Assembly (NCBI GenBank): GCA_017654935.2
Contig: CM065682.1
Location: forward strand, 36,166,786 to 36,230,785
Source of the DNA: Phymorhynchus buccinoides
Lineage: Eukaryota; Mollusca; Gastropoda; Neogastropoda; Raphitomidae
Reading direction: 5' to 3'
DNA: 64,000 nt
Below the pieces are notes generated by a model that saw only the letters and a program-made list of their open reading frames with translations, did no database searches and was not told where the DNA came from. A program made the translations under genes and the position numbers. Positions 10,690 through 20,700 of the stretch are shown here, one piece after another (positions within the stretch are counted from its first letter, which is position 1; every line of letters starts with the position of its first letter).

Positions 10690-11655
10690 GCTTTTAAGCT
10701 AATACATAGATAACAACAAACACAATGGCAGACACTGGTGAGTCAAAAAAGAAAATAAGAAAACATACATTCAAATATGAATAACAACAAAGAGACTTAA
10801 TGATCTAGGAAATAAAATTCACAACAAAAAGACTTAATAATCTAAGAAATAAAATTCAAACTAAAAGTATCCCATATAAACTACCTACTATTTTTCAAAA
10901 CAAACAAAAACAGAAAAAGAATAACAAAGACATAGGTTACAGAGCAGTGGCTTAAACTTAAACAAAAAACACACACACAAGCAAGTAGGTTTCACAGGTT
11001 GGTGTGTGTTTTTCTCCGCATTTATGTGTTTCTTACAGTTTTAGAAAACAAAGTTACAAGTATATGGATACACTTTGCGAGTTTGACAAGTTTAGATTTC
11101 CTGTGGGTATTCATTAAAATACTAAATTTAATAACATTGGGGTGACGCTGAAAATATGTGGGTAATAGCTCTGGCCTATGGTCTTTTATCAAAGGAAAAG
11201 AACAAGCAAACAAATAGTGAAATTCATCACCAATGTCATTCAGTTCACACAGGGTACATTTTCTTTCTTGCCTAGGGATATCCAAAAATATATCTTGCTG
11301 TACGGGAAACTTATTATTGCAAATTCTAAACTTAATCATTGACTGACGCAAGGAATACGGCAAAACTGGCAAATAATGCTCAAAACTAGGGCTTTCTTTA
11401 ACTAAACGATAGTTATAACACGCGCTACTACCATAAACATCACTTCTCCTTGTCTGTAGGAATTGATCCTTTAATCTTGACAACACATTTAAACTGATTT
11501 AAAGAAAACATGGGATTTCTACACAAATAAGACAATCCAAGTTCGTTCAACAGTGTCAAAACCTGCTGTAACCATGGGAGTCTAAACTGGCCAGAATCGA
11601 ACATAAAGTTACATAGCTTAAAAAGTAAAACTGAGGTATCTTCGTGGTTTTCAAA
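10690..11655 (-). pseudogene. LINE 3' fragment with Cys-rich C-terminal domain (copy A)
   Basis: On the minus strand a frame from about 11655 gives LLFKLCNFMFDSGQF, then, after a frame change near 11480, KDQFLQTRRSDVYGSS, IKFRICNNKFPVQQ and ERKCTLCELNDIGDEFHYLF. The C-x2-C...H-x3-F/C pattern is typical of the zinc-binding C-terminal region that follows the reverse transcriptase in many LINEs. No RT or endonuclease remains. From 11020 down to 10690 is AT-rich tail. The fragment sits inside the 45-bp satellite, which continues on both sides. Confidence 0.6.
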
Positions 11656-11656
11656 A

Positions 11657-12190
11657 GACGATGGTGTTTGATACAATGCAATACCATGTGATGCAATACA
11701 AGACGATGGTGTTTGATACAATGCAATACCATGTGATGCAATACAAGACGATGGTGTTTGATGCAATGCAACACCATGTGATGCAATACAAGACGATGGT
11801 GTTTGATGCAATGCAACACCATGTGATGCAATACAAGATGATGGTGCTTGATACAAGGCAACACCTTGTGATGCAAACAAGATGATGATGTTTGATACAA
11901 GGCAATACAAATGTGATGCAATACAAGATAATAATGCTATTTCATACAATGCAATACCATATGATGCAATGCGAGATAATGCTATTTGATACAGTGCAAT
12001 ACAAATGTGATGCAATACAAGATAATGCTGTCAATTCAATACAATGCGATGTGATGCAATGCAAGATAATGTTATACAATTCAACATAATGCGATTTTAA
12101 GACAATACAATATGCTACTGTACACTTCCATGCAATGTGATGTGATGCAATACAAGATAATGCTTCAAACTTCAATACAATGCGACATGT
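11657..12190. repeat. 45-bp satellite array, right block (copy A)
   Basis: At 11657-11870 the units are nearly perfect 45-mers (GATGGTGTTTGATACAATGC, AATACCATGTGATGCAATAC, AAGAC). To the right they decay into shorter AT-rich variants containing GATAATGCTATT. In copy B nearly all of this block is missing (29196-29253), so the array length differs strongly between copies. Confidence 0.9.
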
Positions 12191-12399
12191 CTTCCTTTTC
12201 TTTGGTTAGTTCTTTTGTGCCTCCCTCCCCCCCCCCCCCCCCCCCCCCCCCCATGCAACACACACTCTCCCATACTCTCTCAGCTTCCCCTCTACCATAC
12301 CCACCCCCACCCACCCCACCACATACACATTTCAAGTTGATTTTGAGATCACTTTGGTTGTAGAGTTTAAACATGATTTCCCTTTCCTTATTTCCGACA

Positions 12400-12450
12400 A
12401 AGGAGGCGGTGACAAAGGAGGCGATGACAAAGGAGGCGATGACAAAAAGA
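12400..12450. repeat. 15-bp minisatellite GACAAAGGAGGCGAT
   Basis: About three units in this copy and about six in copy B (29450-29540), where GACAAAGGAGGGAAT variants were added. A clear length difference between the copies. Confidence 0.8.
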
Positions 12451-12539
12451 TTCTACCAAAATCTGGTACAGTCGAATACGCTTAAGTCGACGTGCCAGTG
12501 GCAATGGATTTTATGTCGAGTTATGCGTCAGTCGACTTA

Positions 12540-12700
12540 TCCGTCAGTCGGATATCTGGACTTCACAGACGTTTTCAGAAAAAAAATGTGACTTATCCGT
12601 CAGTCGGATATCTCGACTTTATAGACGTTTTCAGAAAAAAATGTCGACTTATCCGTCAGTCGGATATCTCGACTTCACAGACACTTTCAGAAGATAATGT
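12540..12700. repeat. About 59-bp tandem repeat, three units
   Basis: Units begin GACTTATCCGTCAGTCGGAT and continue through ATATCTCGACTT and GACGTTTTCAGAAAAAAA. They are subterminal iterations of the outermost MITE family of the nest. Copy B equivalent is near 29625-29790. Confidence 0.8.
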
Positions 12701-13514
12701 CAACAAGAAAAGATCTCTCTTAACTACGTACCGTAAAATACCGAGTATTAGCCCATCTAGTAGTATAAGCCCACCCACCCCATTTGGAGGCAAATACTAT
12801 ACAAAGGGTGAAATACCTTGTAAAAGCCCCCGCCCTGCCCCTCCCCTTACTTTAGCTGGAATCGTTTTTAGCTAAAGCCTCCAGAGCTGACAAAATTAAT
12901 GCCTTTCTTTTTTTCTGGCCAGGTGTTGTCCAAAGATAAACTGCCTCATATACAAACGAGGCTCATAGGGGAGAACGGGGCAGGTCCGCCATTTCCTTTT
13001 TATTGCTAGGGCTTATATCCTTTGCTCTGGAACCATTTAGAGCATATGCTAGCCTCGTGTTATCTTCTCACCACAACCTGTGAAAGTTTGAAAGTTGTGC
13101 ATCAATTTAAGGTAAGTTGAGAGCAAAAAATGTGATTTCTTCAACTTTTTGTAACAAAGTACTCAATACTTCATTTCTATCGTGACGTTATTTATATCAA
13201 AATAAATAAAAGGTTTTATTGCTAAAGGGATGCTTAGTTATTCAGGATTTTATGCTTCAAAAAGTTTTTCTCTTCCTTACTTTATCTCTAAGATATACAC
13301 GCTTAAAATACATAACCATCACAAGGCAAGTCCGCCCCCTTAGGCTGGGGCAGGTCTGCCTCGGGAAGACAAAGCCTTAGTTGGGTAAGGCTAGGTTAAG
13401 TCATCTTTTAAAGTTAGGGACATTTCTTAGTTTACGTAATTTGTGCTTTACGTCATTTTGTGTAGCTAACAGATGCTTGAAATGAAAAAGTAGGAATGGA
13501 TGTGAAAACGGATG

Positions 13515-13716
13515 CACGGACAAAAGCCCACCTCGTTATCTGGAAAAACGGACAAAACCCCACTCAAGGGGTGATATGATACACATTTCTATATTTTTGC
13601 TTTTCTGTCTCTCTCCAGACATTCTCTCCGTCTCTCTACGAGTCTCTCTGTGTGTCTGTCTCTCTCTAGTGTCTGTCTCTGTGCGAGTCTATGTCTCTTG
13701 GTCTCTGTCAACCAGA

Positions 13717-13782
<66 letters not shown>

Positions 13783-13789
13783 AACTCTC

Positions 13790-13865
<76 letters not shown>

Positions 13866-14690
13866 GATCAGGTAGGATACATTTATGTATCCCTCTCTGT
13901 CTGTCAGTCTGTCTGATCGACTGTCTATGTGTCTGTATAAGACATCAACAGACCAGACAGAGACAGAATTAGACAACAGAAGGAACGAGAGAGAGACAGA
14001 GACAATGTCTGGAAGAGACAAAAACACAGAGATAGACATAGACAGTAAACAAAGTCTGCTTGACAGAGAGAGATACAGTGACAGAGAGACAGAGACGAAG
14101 CCTGGAGAGAGACAGAAGGAACTAGAGAGAGCAGAGAGAGAGAGAAAGAAAGAGCAGAGAGAAAGAGAGACAGACAGAGACAAAGTGGACAGACAGACAA
14201 AAAGAAAGAGATAGAGAGATAAATGTCTGGAGAGGGACAGACAGACAGACAGAAACGAACCGGACAAAGACAGAGATAAACAACAGAAGGAACGAGAGAC
14301 AAGAGACAGAGAGACAGAGACAATGTCTGGAAGAGATAAAACGCACAGAGAGACACAGACAGAGACAAAGTCTGGTTGACACACAGAGAGAGGGAGAGAG
14401 AGACAGACAAAGAAACAGACAGAGACAGTCTGCTTGACAGAGACAAAGAGACATGATACTTGCAAAGTGAACTAAATCATACATACACTGGAGAGAGAGA
14501 GAGAGAGAGACAGCGACAATGTCTGGAGAGAGAGATATATATAGAGAGAGAGAGTGGAAAGAGACAGAAACACAAAAATATAGAAATATGTATCATCTCA
14601 CCCCTTGAGTGGGGTTTTGTCCGTTTTCCCATTTAAAGAGGTGGACTTTTATCCGGTGGTGGGCTTTTGCCCGGTGGGCTTTTGTCCAGG
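13515..14690. mobile_element. Foldback element with CT and GA arms (copy A)
   Basis: The left terminus CGGACAAAAGCCCACCTCGT, followed by a CCCACTCAAGGGGTGATATG segment, is mirrored at 14573-14690 (CACCCCTTGAGTGGGG, GTGGGCTTTTGTCC). Between them a 300-bp CTCTCT-rich arm is followed by a 600-bp GAGAGACAGA-rich arm containing near-inverse landmarks such as TCCAGACATT and AATGTCTGGA. The whole can fold into a hairpin of over 500 bp. Ser/Leu- and Arg/Glu-type open frames across it are artefacts. Confidence 0.7.
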
Positions 14691-14796
14691 ATTTGAGAAA
14701 ACAGGGGAAGGGGATGGGGGCGTTGGTGGGTGGACATTAGGGGGTGTAGTGAGAGAGAGATAGTGTTTGTTATGCGAGTGGCTGACTTGCCCCGGG

Positions 14797-14839
14797 CTGT
14801 AGGTGGACCTGCCCCAGTGCGGGGCAGGTCCGCCTACAG
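14797..14839. repeat. 43-bp hairpin with 19-base arms
   Basis: CTGTAGGTGGACCTGCCCC, a five-base loop AGTGC, then GGGGCAGGTCCGCCTACAG. The arms pair at all but one position, a G-T type mismatch. Conserved in copy B at 31885-31927. It resembles the GGGGCAGGTCCGCC terminus at 12968-12990, so it is probably part of that MITE family. Confidence 0.85.
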
Positions 14840-15313
14840 TAGGGTAGGTGTAATTTGAGCAGCGTGCAGAAAACCTCGTGTTTTAACAGATTTCTACACA
14901 GGTATGTTATACCCACACATTTATCTAAGTCTTAGTATTAAAACGACCTTTATACTTCAATTAGTTTGGCAGTTATAACCTCAAAAGCTCAGTAATCAAA
15001 AGAAATTTCTTCAGCTCTGGGGTCTTTAACAAATGTGTTTTTAGATGTCCAGAATGGATACACATGGCTTTTACAATTTTGTTTCGAGCACAAGGGCAAA
15101 TACCGTGTATAAGCCCACCGTACCCCCCTTTGGGGGGCCTCCAACTGTGCAAAGGATGGTGGGGGTGGGGGCTTAAACTCTGTATTTTACGGTACGCGAA
15201 CGTCCCTATTTTCTCCCACCGGAAATTGTTGATGTCATGCGACAAGGAAACTGTCAGCATAATTACAAAAGCCAACGTCACACACACACACACGCGTGCT
15301 CGCGCACGCACGC

Positions 15314-15346
<33 letters not shown>

Positions 15347-16146
15347 TGCACGCGCACACATACAAAAAGAGACAGATCACAATAGAACAAGACTGGTACG
15401 TGTGACTTAAGTCAGGAAGTCAGGGGAAAAAAACAAAAGTCAGGAAGTCGACTTATCCGTTTGACGTTTAGAAAAAATCTCGTCGACATAGACGAAGGTC
15501 GAGTTATACGTTGTCGAGATATCCGTTGTTATTAGTCTTTTAAAGAGCACTTTTGGCCGGGAAATGATAAATCCGTCGACTTACGCAAAAGTCGACTGAA
15601 GCATGTGTCGACTTATAAGTGTGTTTTGTTTGTGTGCGCGCGTGTGTGTGTGTATGCGAAGAAATTTTTAGCATTCTCATATTTTCTACTGCTTTTGTTT
15701 TTGTTTTTGTTTTGTTTGTTTGTTTGTTTTGTGGGGGGTTATTCATTCATTTGTTTATTATTGTAAGCGCTTAGGGCTTGTTTAAGATTAAGCGCATATA
15801 AATGCTCATTATTATTATTATTATTATTAAGCTGTATAATTTGTTTCAGCGAGTGAATGTGTGTGTGTGTGTGTGTGTGCTATGCATGCGCGCGCGTGTG
15901 TGTGTGTTATGTGTATGTACGTGTAATGTGCATGTGTGTGTACGTGTAATATGTGTGTGTTGGTGTGTTATGCAATCAAGAATCCTTCAGACCTATAACT
16001 AAGCTGTGTGCGAGTGTGTCTGCATGTGAGTAGGTGTAGAGCTGCCTGTAAGTATGTAAGTATTATCATCTGCCTCTGTGTGTTTCTGTCCTTCTGCCTG
16101 CCTGCCTGTCTGTCCTTTGCCTCACTGTCTGTATGTGTGTTGAAAG

Positions 16147-16308
16147 GCTGGAGCCTTGTCCTGGTCGGGGGTCTGTGTGTTGTGGGGGGTGTTCTGCTGA
16201 CGCTGGGTCTGGGGTCCCTGGTCTGGTTCGTCCTCCGCCGCCGCCGCCCTGGTCAACAACCAGCGGCTCACCCAGCCAGCCAGGAACCCAGCAGGGGCAA
16301 GGATCGTG
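16147..16308 (+). CDS. Exon: transmembrane segment of the chitinase-like gene (copy A)
   Basis: The acceptor is GTGTTGAAAG/GCTGG and the donor is GATCGTG/GTATGG. The exon is 162 bp and symmetric in phase. It encodes WSLVLVGGLCVVGGVLLTLG then LGSLVWFVL, a hydrophobic helix of about 27 residues. RRRR follows as a stop-transfer cluster, then a short polar Pro/Gln/Ser tail. The order (stalk, helix, basic cluster) predicts a type I single-pass protein with this tail in the cytoplasm. The first two bases complete the Gly codon begun at 6497. The high GC content contrasts with surrounding TG-rich intron DNA. The exon is identical in copy B at 33222-33383. Confidence 0.7.
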
Positions 16309-16776
16309 GTATGGGCCAGTCTGTACATCTGTCTGTTGTCGTTGTTGGTTTAAATGATTTCTATTTATCAAAACGTACATTACATACATGTTAAGCAAGC
16401 ATAACGGCAACAACAAGCTTAAAGCTTATACTGTGCCAACGTACTACAGTGGCACCCGGTTATAAGAAAATCGAAGGGAATTTTTTTTCTTTTTTCTTAT
16501 ATCCGGGTTTTCTTATATCCGATAATCGGATATAAGAAAACTTTTTGAATTTATTTTCTTATAACCGATTTGAATAGGAAAAAAGGGAAAAAAGAAAATA
16601 GAAAAAAGAAAAGAAAAGACAAGCAGAAACATAAAACAAAGAGAAAATGTTTTTACCTAATTTGGTGCATGAAAAAAAGGAAACAATGCAAAGCAAAGGA
16701 GGAAAAAAAGAAAGAACGGAACAGAAAATTAAAAACAAAAATGAAGGCAAACATGGTGTGAGTTGCATGATGAGCA

Positions 16777-17524
16777 CAGAGTTGCATCTAGAGCGCGGGA
16801 TTGCGGGATTCACGCACTTGAAAACAAAATCCCGCAAATATAAAAAAGCTTAGCGGGACCGCGCACGCAAAAAAAAACTAAGGCCCGCATTTTGAAACTG
16901 CCTATGCGCCGCTGACAGTTACCCCTTGCAGGGCCCATCGACATACTATTTTTAGCTTTGTGGCAGGGCCTCGTCTTCTCCCAACAGTGCGCATAGAACA
17001 AGCAATTTCATTGGACAGTAGGTCAGTTGTATACTATGATCGGCCAATGAATGCGCATTTACCGTAACTTCATGGACGGGCTTCCAGTCTAAACCCAACT
17101 GGTTCAGTAAAATGGCAACGAAGCGCAAATGTGCGACTCTTCTTGATTTCGGGTTCAAGAAAATACGGTCTTCCTCCCTTCCTTCGACAACCAGAATGTC
17201 AGAAGAAGAAGTGATGGCAGCCGAAGTGACTACTGACGAGGCTAGCGTCCATGATGCAAGACGAAGTGATAGCGATACCGAAATGGACTGTGAGAGTGAC
17301 CCAAACAACACAGAAGCCGGTGCTAGTCAATCTGCAAAAAGTAGTGGGAAACACAAAACGTTTCAATTGGACTGGAAAAAAACATGGCCGTGGGTGCAAA
17401 ACAAAACCAACGGATTGCGCTGCAGATTGTGCTTAAAACACCCCTTTCTGTATCAGAATGCCCCCCTTTTTCCAAGGTGAGGGGGGGCTGCCCCCACTTA
17501 TTTCAAATCCTAGATGCAACTCTG
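16777..17524 (+). mobile_element. Non-autonomous hAT-like element, 748 bp (copy A)
   Basis: The terminal inverted repeats are perfect: CAGAGTTGCATCTAG on the left and CTAGATGCAACTCTG on the right. Both sides carry TGAGCA. Joining the flanks with a single TGAGCA restores the phrase of uninterrupted family members (GATGAGCGAGCAAGATA) apart from one base, which supports a 6-bp target duplication. The terminus starting CAGAG and the BED/TTF-like zinc-finger start of the enclosed frame both fit hAT, although 8 bp is the usual hAT duplication length. Confidence 0.7.
17112..17480 (+). CDS. Small protein with N-terminal zinc-finger fragment of hAT type (copy A)
   Basis: The 122-residue frame starts MATKRKCATLLDFGFKK. 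An acidic, Ser/Thr-rich stretch (residues about 30-75) follows, then FQLDWKKTWPWVQ and LRCRLCLKH with Cys104 and Cys107. The WxxxWPWV...CxxC arrangement resembles the TTF/BED-like zinc finger at the start of hAT transposases and ZNF862/ZMYM-like proteins. The matching distal Cys/His pair and all of the catalytic domain are absent, so this is a truncated transposase start or an exapted short protein. The frame is intact in copy B, with one visible amino-acid change (Met35 to Thr). It lies inside a non-autonomous element, so expression is uncertain. Confidence 0.5.
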   Translation: MATKRKCATLLDFGFKKIRSSSLPSTTRMSEEEVMAAEVTTDEASVHDARRSDSDTEMDCESDPNNTEAGASQSAKSSGKHKTFQLDWKKTWPWVQNKTNGLRCRLCLKHPFLYQNAPLFPR

Positions 17525-17539
17525 TGAGCAAGCAAGATA

Positions 17540-18908
17540 CAATGAAACCCGGTTATAAGAAAATCGAAGGGAGATAATTTTTTGTTTTCTTATATCCGGG
17601 TTTTCTTATATCTGATAATCGGATATAAGAAAACTTTTTCAATTTATTTTCTTATAACTGATTTGAATGGGAAAAAAGGAAAAAGAGAAAAAATAAAATA
17701 AAAGACAAACAGAAACATAAAACAAAGAGAAAATGCTTTTACCTAATTTGGTGCATGAAAAAAGGGGGGGAATGCAAAACAAAGGAGGAAAAAAAGAAAG
17801 AACGGAACAGAAAATTAAAAACAAAAATGAAGGCAGACATGGTGTCAGTTGCATGATGAGCGAGCAAGATAGCGGAGAGCAGATGAATGAGTGGGTGTGG
17901 TGTGAGAGTAACATATTTGTTTAAATGTAAATTTCTGTTTCTTGTTTTTAATCAATATTCTAATTTGTATATATTAACTCATTTTTCACAGTGGAAGACA
18001 ATTTTGTATTTTCGTTTATACAATGCCAATGGACAATAAAAGAAACTTGCAACCTATGACTCATGTTTTACATCATAAAATCAAAATACAGCAAAACTCG
18101 GTTATAAGAAAATCGAAGGGAGATCATTTTTTGCTTATTACCATATCCAAGTTTTGCTATATCCGAAACTCGGACATAAGAAAACATTTTGAAGTGGTTT
18201 TTTCCTTATAAACAAATTGAATTGGGGGAAAAGAGAAAAGAGAAAAGAAAAGTACAGAAAAACAAAACAAAGAGAAAATCCTTTTTCCTAATTTGATGCA
18301 TTTCTTACATCATAAAATCAAAATCGTCTACTAAGAAGAAGATTTAAAGGTGCCTACAACCACTCAAACTAACAAGCTTTTTTTTCTTTTTACTGTTATC
18401 AAATACGTACCCCTTTACCTATCTTGTACTGAACTATTACCATTTACTGTCCACCTATGCAGCTTTTTATCAATCTCTAAGCGAATTTCTTATAAGCGGA
18501 TTCGGCTGTATCTTTATATATTAAGGTTAGAGTGTCTGTGACGTAGCTGCTCTGACGTAAACTTTCCTCTTTTGTTTGTTTTGTTGGAACACTGCACTTT
18601 TTAGATTTAATCCTTTCAGTTCATGCCCTTTTTTTTTAAAGTCGCTTATAAGAAAATCAAACTCACTTATAAGAAAATGAACTGCAAACCAACTCCCTTG
18701 TATGAAATCATTTTCTTATATCCGAGTTTACATTGCGGATGGGAGAACGAATTTGCTTCCTTATAACCAAGTTTTCTTATAAGCGTTTTTCTTATATCCG
18801 AGTTTTGATAATACATAAGAAAGAAGGAGTTCGGTCGGGGAAAAAAAATTGCTTTCTTATAAGCGGGTTTTCTTATAAGCGGGTTTCTTATAAGCGGGTT
18901 CGACTGTA
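17540..18908. mobile_element. Run of TTATAAGAAA-family MITEs (copy A)
   Basis: Left-type termini occur at 17540 (CAATGAAACCCGGTTATAAG) and 18089 (CAGCAAAACTCGGTTATAAG). Inverse right termini occur at 18508 (CTTATAAGCGGATTCGGCTG) and about 18906 (AAGCGGGTTCGACTG). The member at 18089-18508 (420 bp) is flanked by TA on both sides. The interior phrases are shared by other members in the window. Confidence 0.7.
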
Positions 18909-19967
18909 GAGGAGAGCAGATGAATGAGTGGGAGTGGTGTGAGAGTAACATTTTTTTGGAATTTTTTTTTTGCTGTCCCATCTTCTGGGCTGTACAGTGG
19001 CGTTGCTCCCACGCCGCTCATTCCAAATCCCAATTCGCAGCTACACCCGGGTTTGTTCAAGTTGGAGAAACCGATAGTGGAAGAGAGGAAGGCATCAAAA
19101 CAGCTGAACCGTGTAAGCTTAGACAACAAACTGGAAATTAGTATGAACAGACTCAGGAGAGTTTATTTAACATTTCCTGACGTAGGGACATAAAAATTTA
19201 TGAGTCTATCGTTGTTTATTTCGTATTTTAAAATCGGTAGCTAAGCAGACGAAAATGGAGGGCCGCCATTGAAAAAGAAGTCGCAGATAATGGTTCTTCA
19301 ACAAATCTTGTTTGAAAAAAATAAACTTAGCATGAAAATATCTTTATTTACCGCACATTATGTTTCTTTTCGTTTAATTTAGTAAAATACAGCATTATTA
19401 TTTTATATTCTATTATTTTATTGCACATCGGTCATCCTTTTCATTTTAGCCAATCAGGTTTTTAAAGCAGTCCCAGGACAAATGTAAGAATGAAAGTAAG
19501 ATGACGCCAATGGCGCAAAGTGCTTTTCGTCATTGTTCCTAATCAAGTCATTAATCGCATTATGTTAGCAGTTTTTATTCCAATCTATTACAGAGGTGAG
19601 TAAGTAAGTGATTACGACTGCGCTTGTATATAATGTGGAATGCGTACACTGATAGACTAGACCTTGACTTCAACAGATTGAATTGAAAGAAACAGTTTAG
19701 ATCTAGATATTGTACACTCTTCTTCTACTTCTTCTTTTTCTTCTTCTTTTTCTTTTATGTTAAAAGGCCCATGGTCAGCGAGCTGACCATTCTGGCCCCT
19801 TTTCTTGGTTTATTGAACAACTAAATCTAGATCTATTCTGGCCCTGCCAGAGTATATCAGCCAGAGTAGCAAATGAGCATGTGTGTGTGTGTGTGTGTGC
19901 GTGCGCGCACGCTTATATGTGTGTGTGTGTGTCCTGTGTGTGCGCGCTTGTGTTTGTGTCTGACAGT

Positions 19968-20002
<35 letters not shown>

Positions 20003-20108
20003 CGTGTGTGTGTGTATATATATCTCTGTGTGTGTGTGTGTCTCTTGTGTGAGTGTGTGTCTGTGTATGTCTGTGGGTGAGTCTCTGTGTGTGTGTGTGT
20101 GTGTGTGT

Positions 20109-20144
<36 letters not shown>

Positions 20145-20230
20145 GTGCGTTAATGACCAAACCCCCTCCCTCCCCTCTTTTCTGTTACTCGCACTAATGT
20201 TATTGTTGTTGTTGTTACCCTGGCTTAAAG
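18909..20230. other. Intron-like sequence, microsatellites and poly-G (copy A)
   Basis: No convincing exon. Contents include a TG microsatellite near 19880-19960, about 34 G at 19969-20002, further TG, then (GA)n near 20110-20140. The hairpin-like GGTCAGCGAGCTGACC lies near 19774. The 3' end is a T-rich stretch leading to the acceptor at 20230. Confidence 0.45.
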
Positions 20231-20256
20231 ACTCCAGGGGTCATCCCAACAGCTGA
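20231..20256 (+). CDS. Candidate terminal exon, coding part (copy A)
   Basis: Following the acceptor-like CTGGCTTAAAG, the phase left open at 16308 (one base, G) gives GAC and then SRGHPNS with a TGA stop at 20254-20256. The encoded end would be a short polar cytoplasmic tail. Another frame stays open longer (TPGVIPTAEALEHYG...), but it does not fit the upstream phase and breaks in copy B. An ATTAAA sequence occurs about 120 bp downstream. Splice support is weak, so this is a proposal only. Confidence 0.35.
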
Positions 20257-20700
20257 AGCCCTTGAACACTACGGCATAAATGCACCAGCTAGGGATGATA
20301 ACATTATGTGTGAGACCGTTTTTGATTACCCCGCTACGAGGGCAGCCACACTCCGACTTCGGAAGAAATTATTATGATTAAATGGGTTTACATGCTGATG
20401 GAGTGTCAGTGACTTAAAAGCTTTGGTGTATAACAAATTGTTAGCAGGCATTGTCTTAACCAGTAATCAATTTTAAAAAAAAAATCATCCATTATATCTC
20501 TAACTGGAGAGGGGTTAAAGAGGGAAATAAGTCATTTTGGGCAAATAAATGTTTTCATTATGGCTTTATTGTGCAGACTGACTGAATTATAATTATATCA
20601 GTCACTTTCAACAGTTTTTAGCTTTTTTCACTTACCTTTAAAAGAGGTTATGCTTAGTTTACCTCATTGGTCTCTTGCCATAATTTTTGTTTAATTATAT
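20257..20700. other. Possible 3' UTR and spacer (copy A)
   Basis: Contains GAGGGCAGCCACACTCCGAC near 20340, a phrase that looks repeat-derived, then AT-rich DNA up to the satellite. No other feature seen. Confidence 0.35.

Larger units (their letters stand above)
12479..15620. mobile_element. Concentric nest of MITEs (copy A)
   Basis: The outermost family begins TA/CAGTCGAATACGCTTAAGTC at 12479 and resumes with GTCGACTTAYCCGT motifs and a TTTGGCCGGGAAA box at 15440-15620. Inside it, a second element is bounded by CCGTAAAATACCGAG at 12731 and the inverse TCTGTATTTTACGG ending 15192, each next to TA (2462 bp). Inside that, a third-family terminus TA/GGGGAGAACGGGGCAGG lies at 12968, with a related CCTGCCCC/GGGGCAGG hairpin near 14797-14839. 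Innermost is the CT/GA foldback element at 13515-14690. No transposase coding sequence was seen. The right edge of the outermost member is approximate. Confidence 0.6.
16447..17537. mobile_element. TTATAAGAAA-family MITE carrying a nested hAT-like insertion (copy A)
   Basis: It starts at TA/CAGTGGCACCCGGTTATAAG and runs through ATCCGATAATCGGATATAAG and an A-rich middle to the conserved phrase GTGAGTTGCATGATGAGC. There it is split by the element at 16777-17524 and resumes as AGCAAGCAAGATA. The right end is ill-defined; another member starts at 17540. Confidence 0.65.

Noticed and set aside
10015..12015. Long open frames of His/Leu/Cys- or Met/Gln/Tyr-rich protein on both strands
   Set aside because: They are translations of the 45-bp satellite; unit length divisible by three keeps all frames open.
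13576..14484. Ser/Leu- and Arg/Glu-repeat proteins
   Set aside because: Pure products of CT/GA microsatellite arms of a foldback element; the same applies to 5904-6255, 7100-7808 and 30672-31661.
20257..20380. Longer alternative reading of the terminal exon (TPGVIPTAEALEHYG...)
   Set aside because: Needs phase 0, whereas the preceding exon ends in phase 1, and the frame is broken in copy B.
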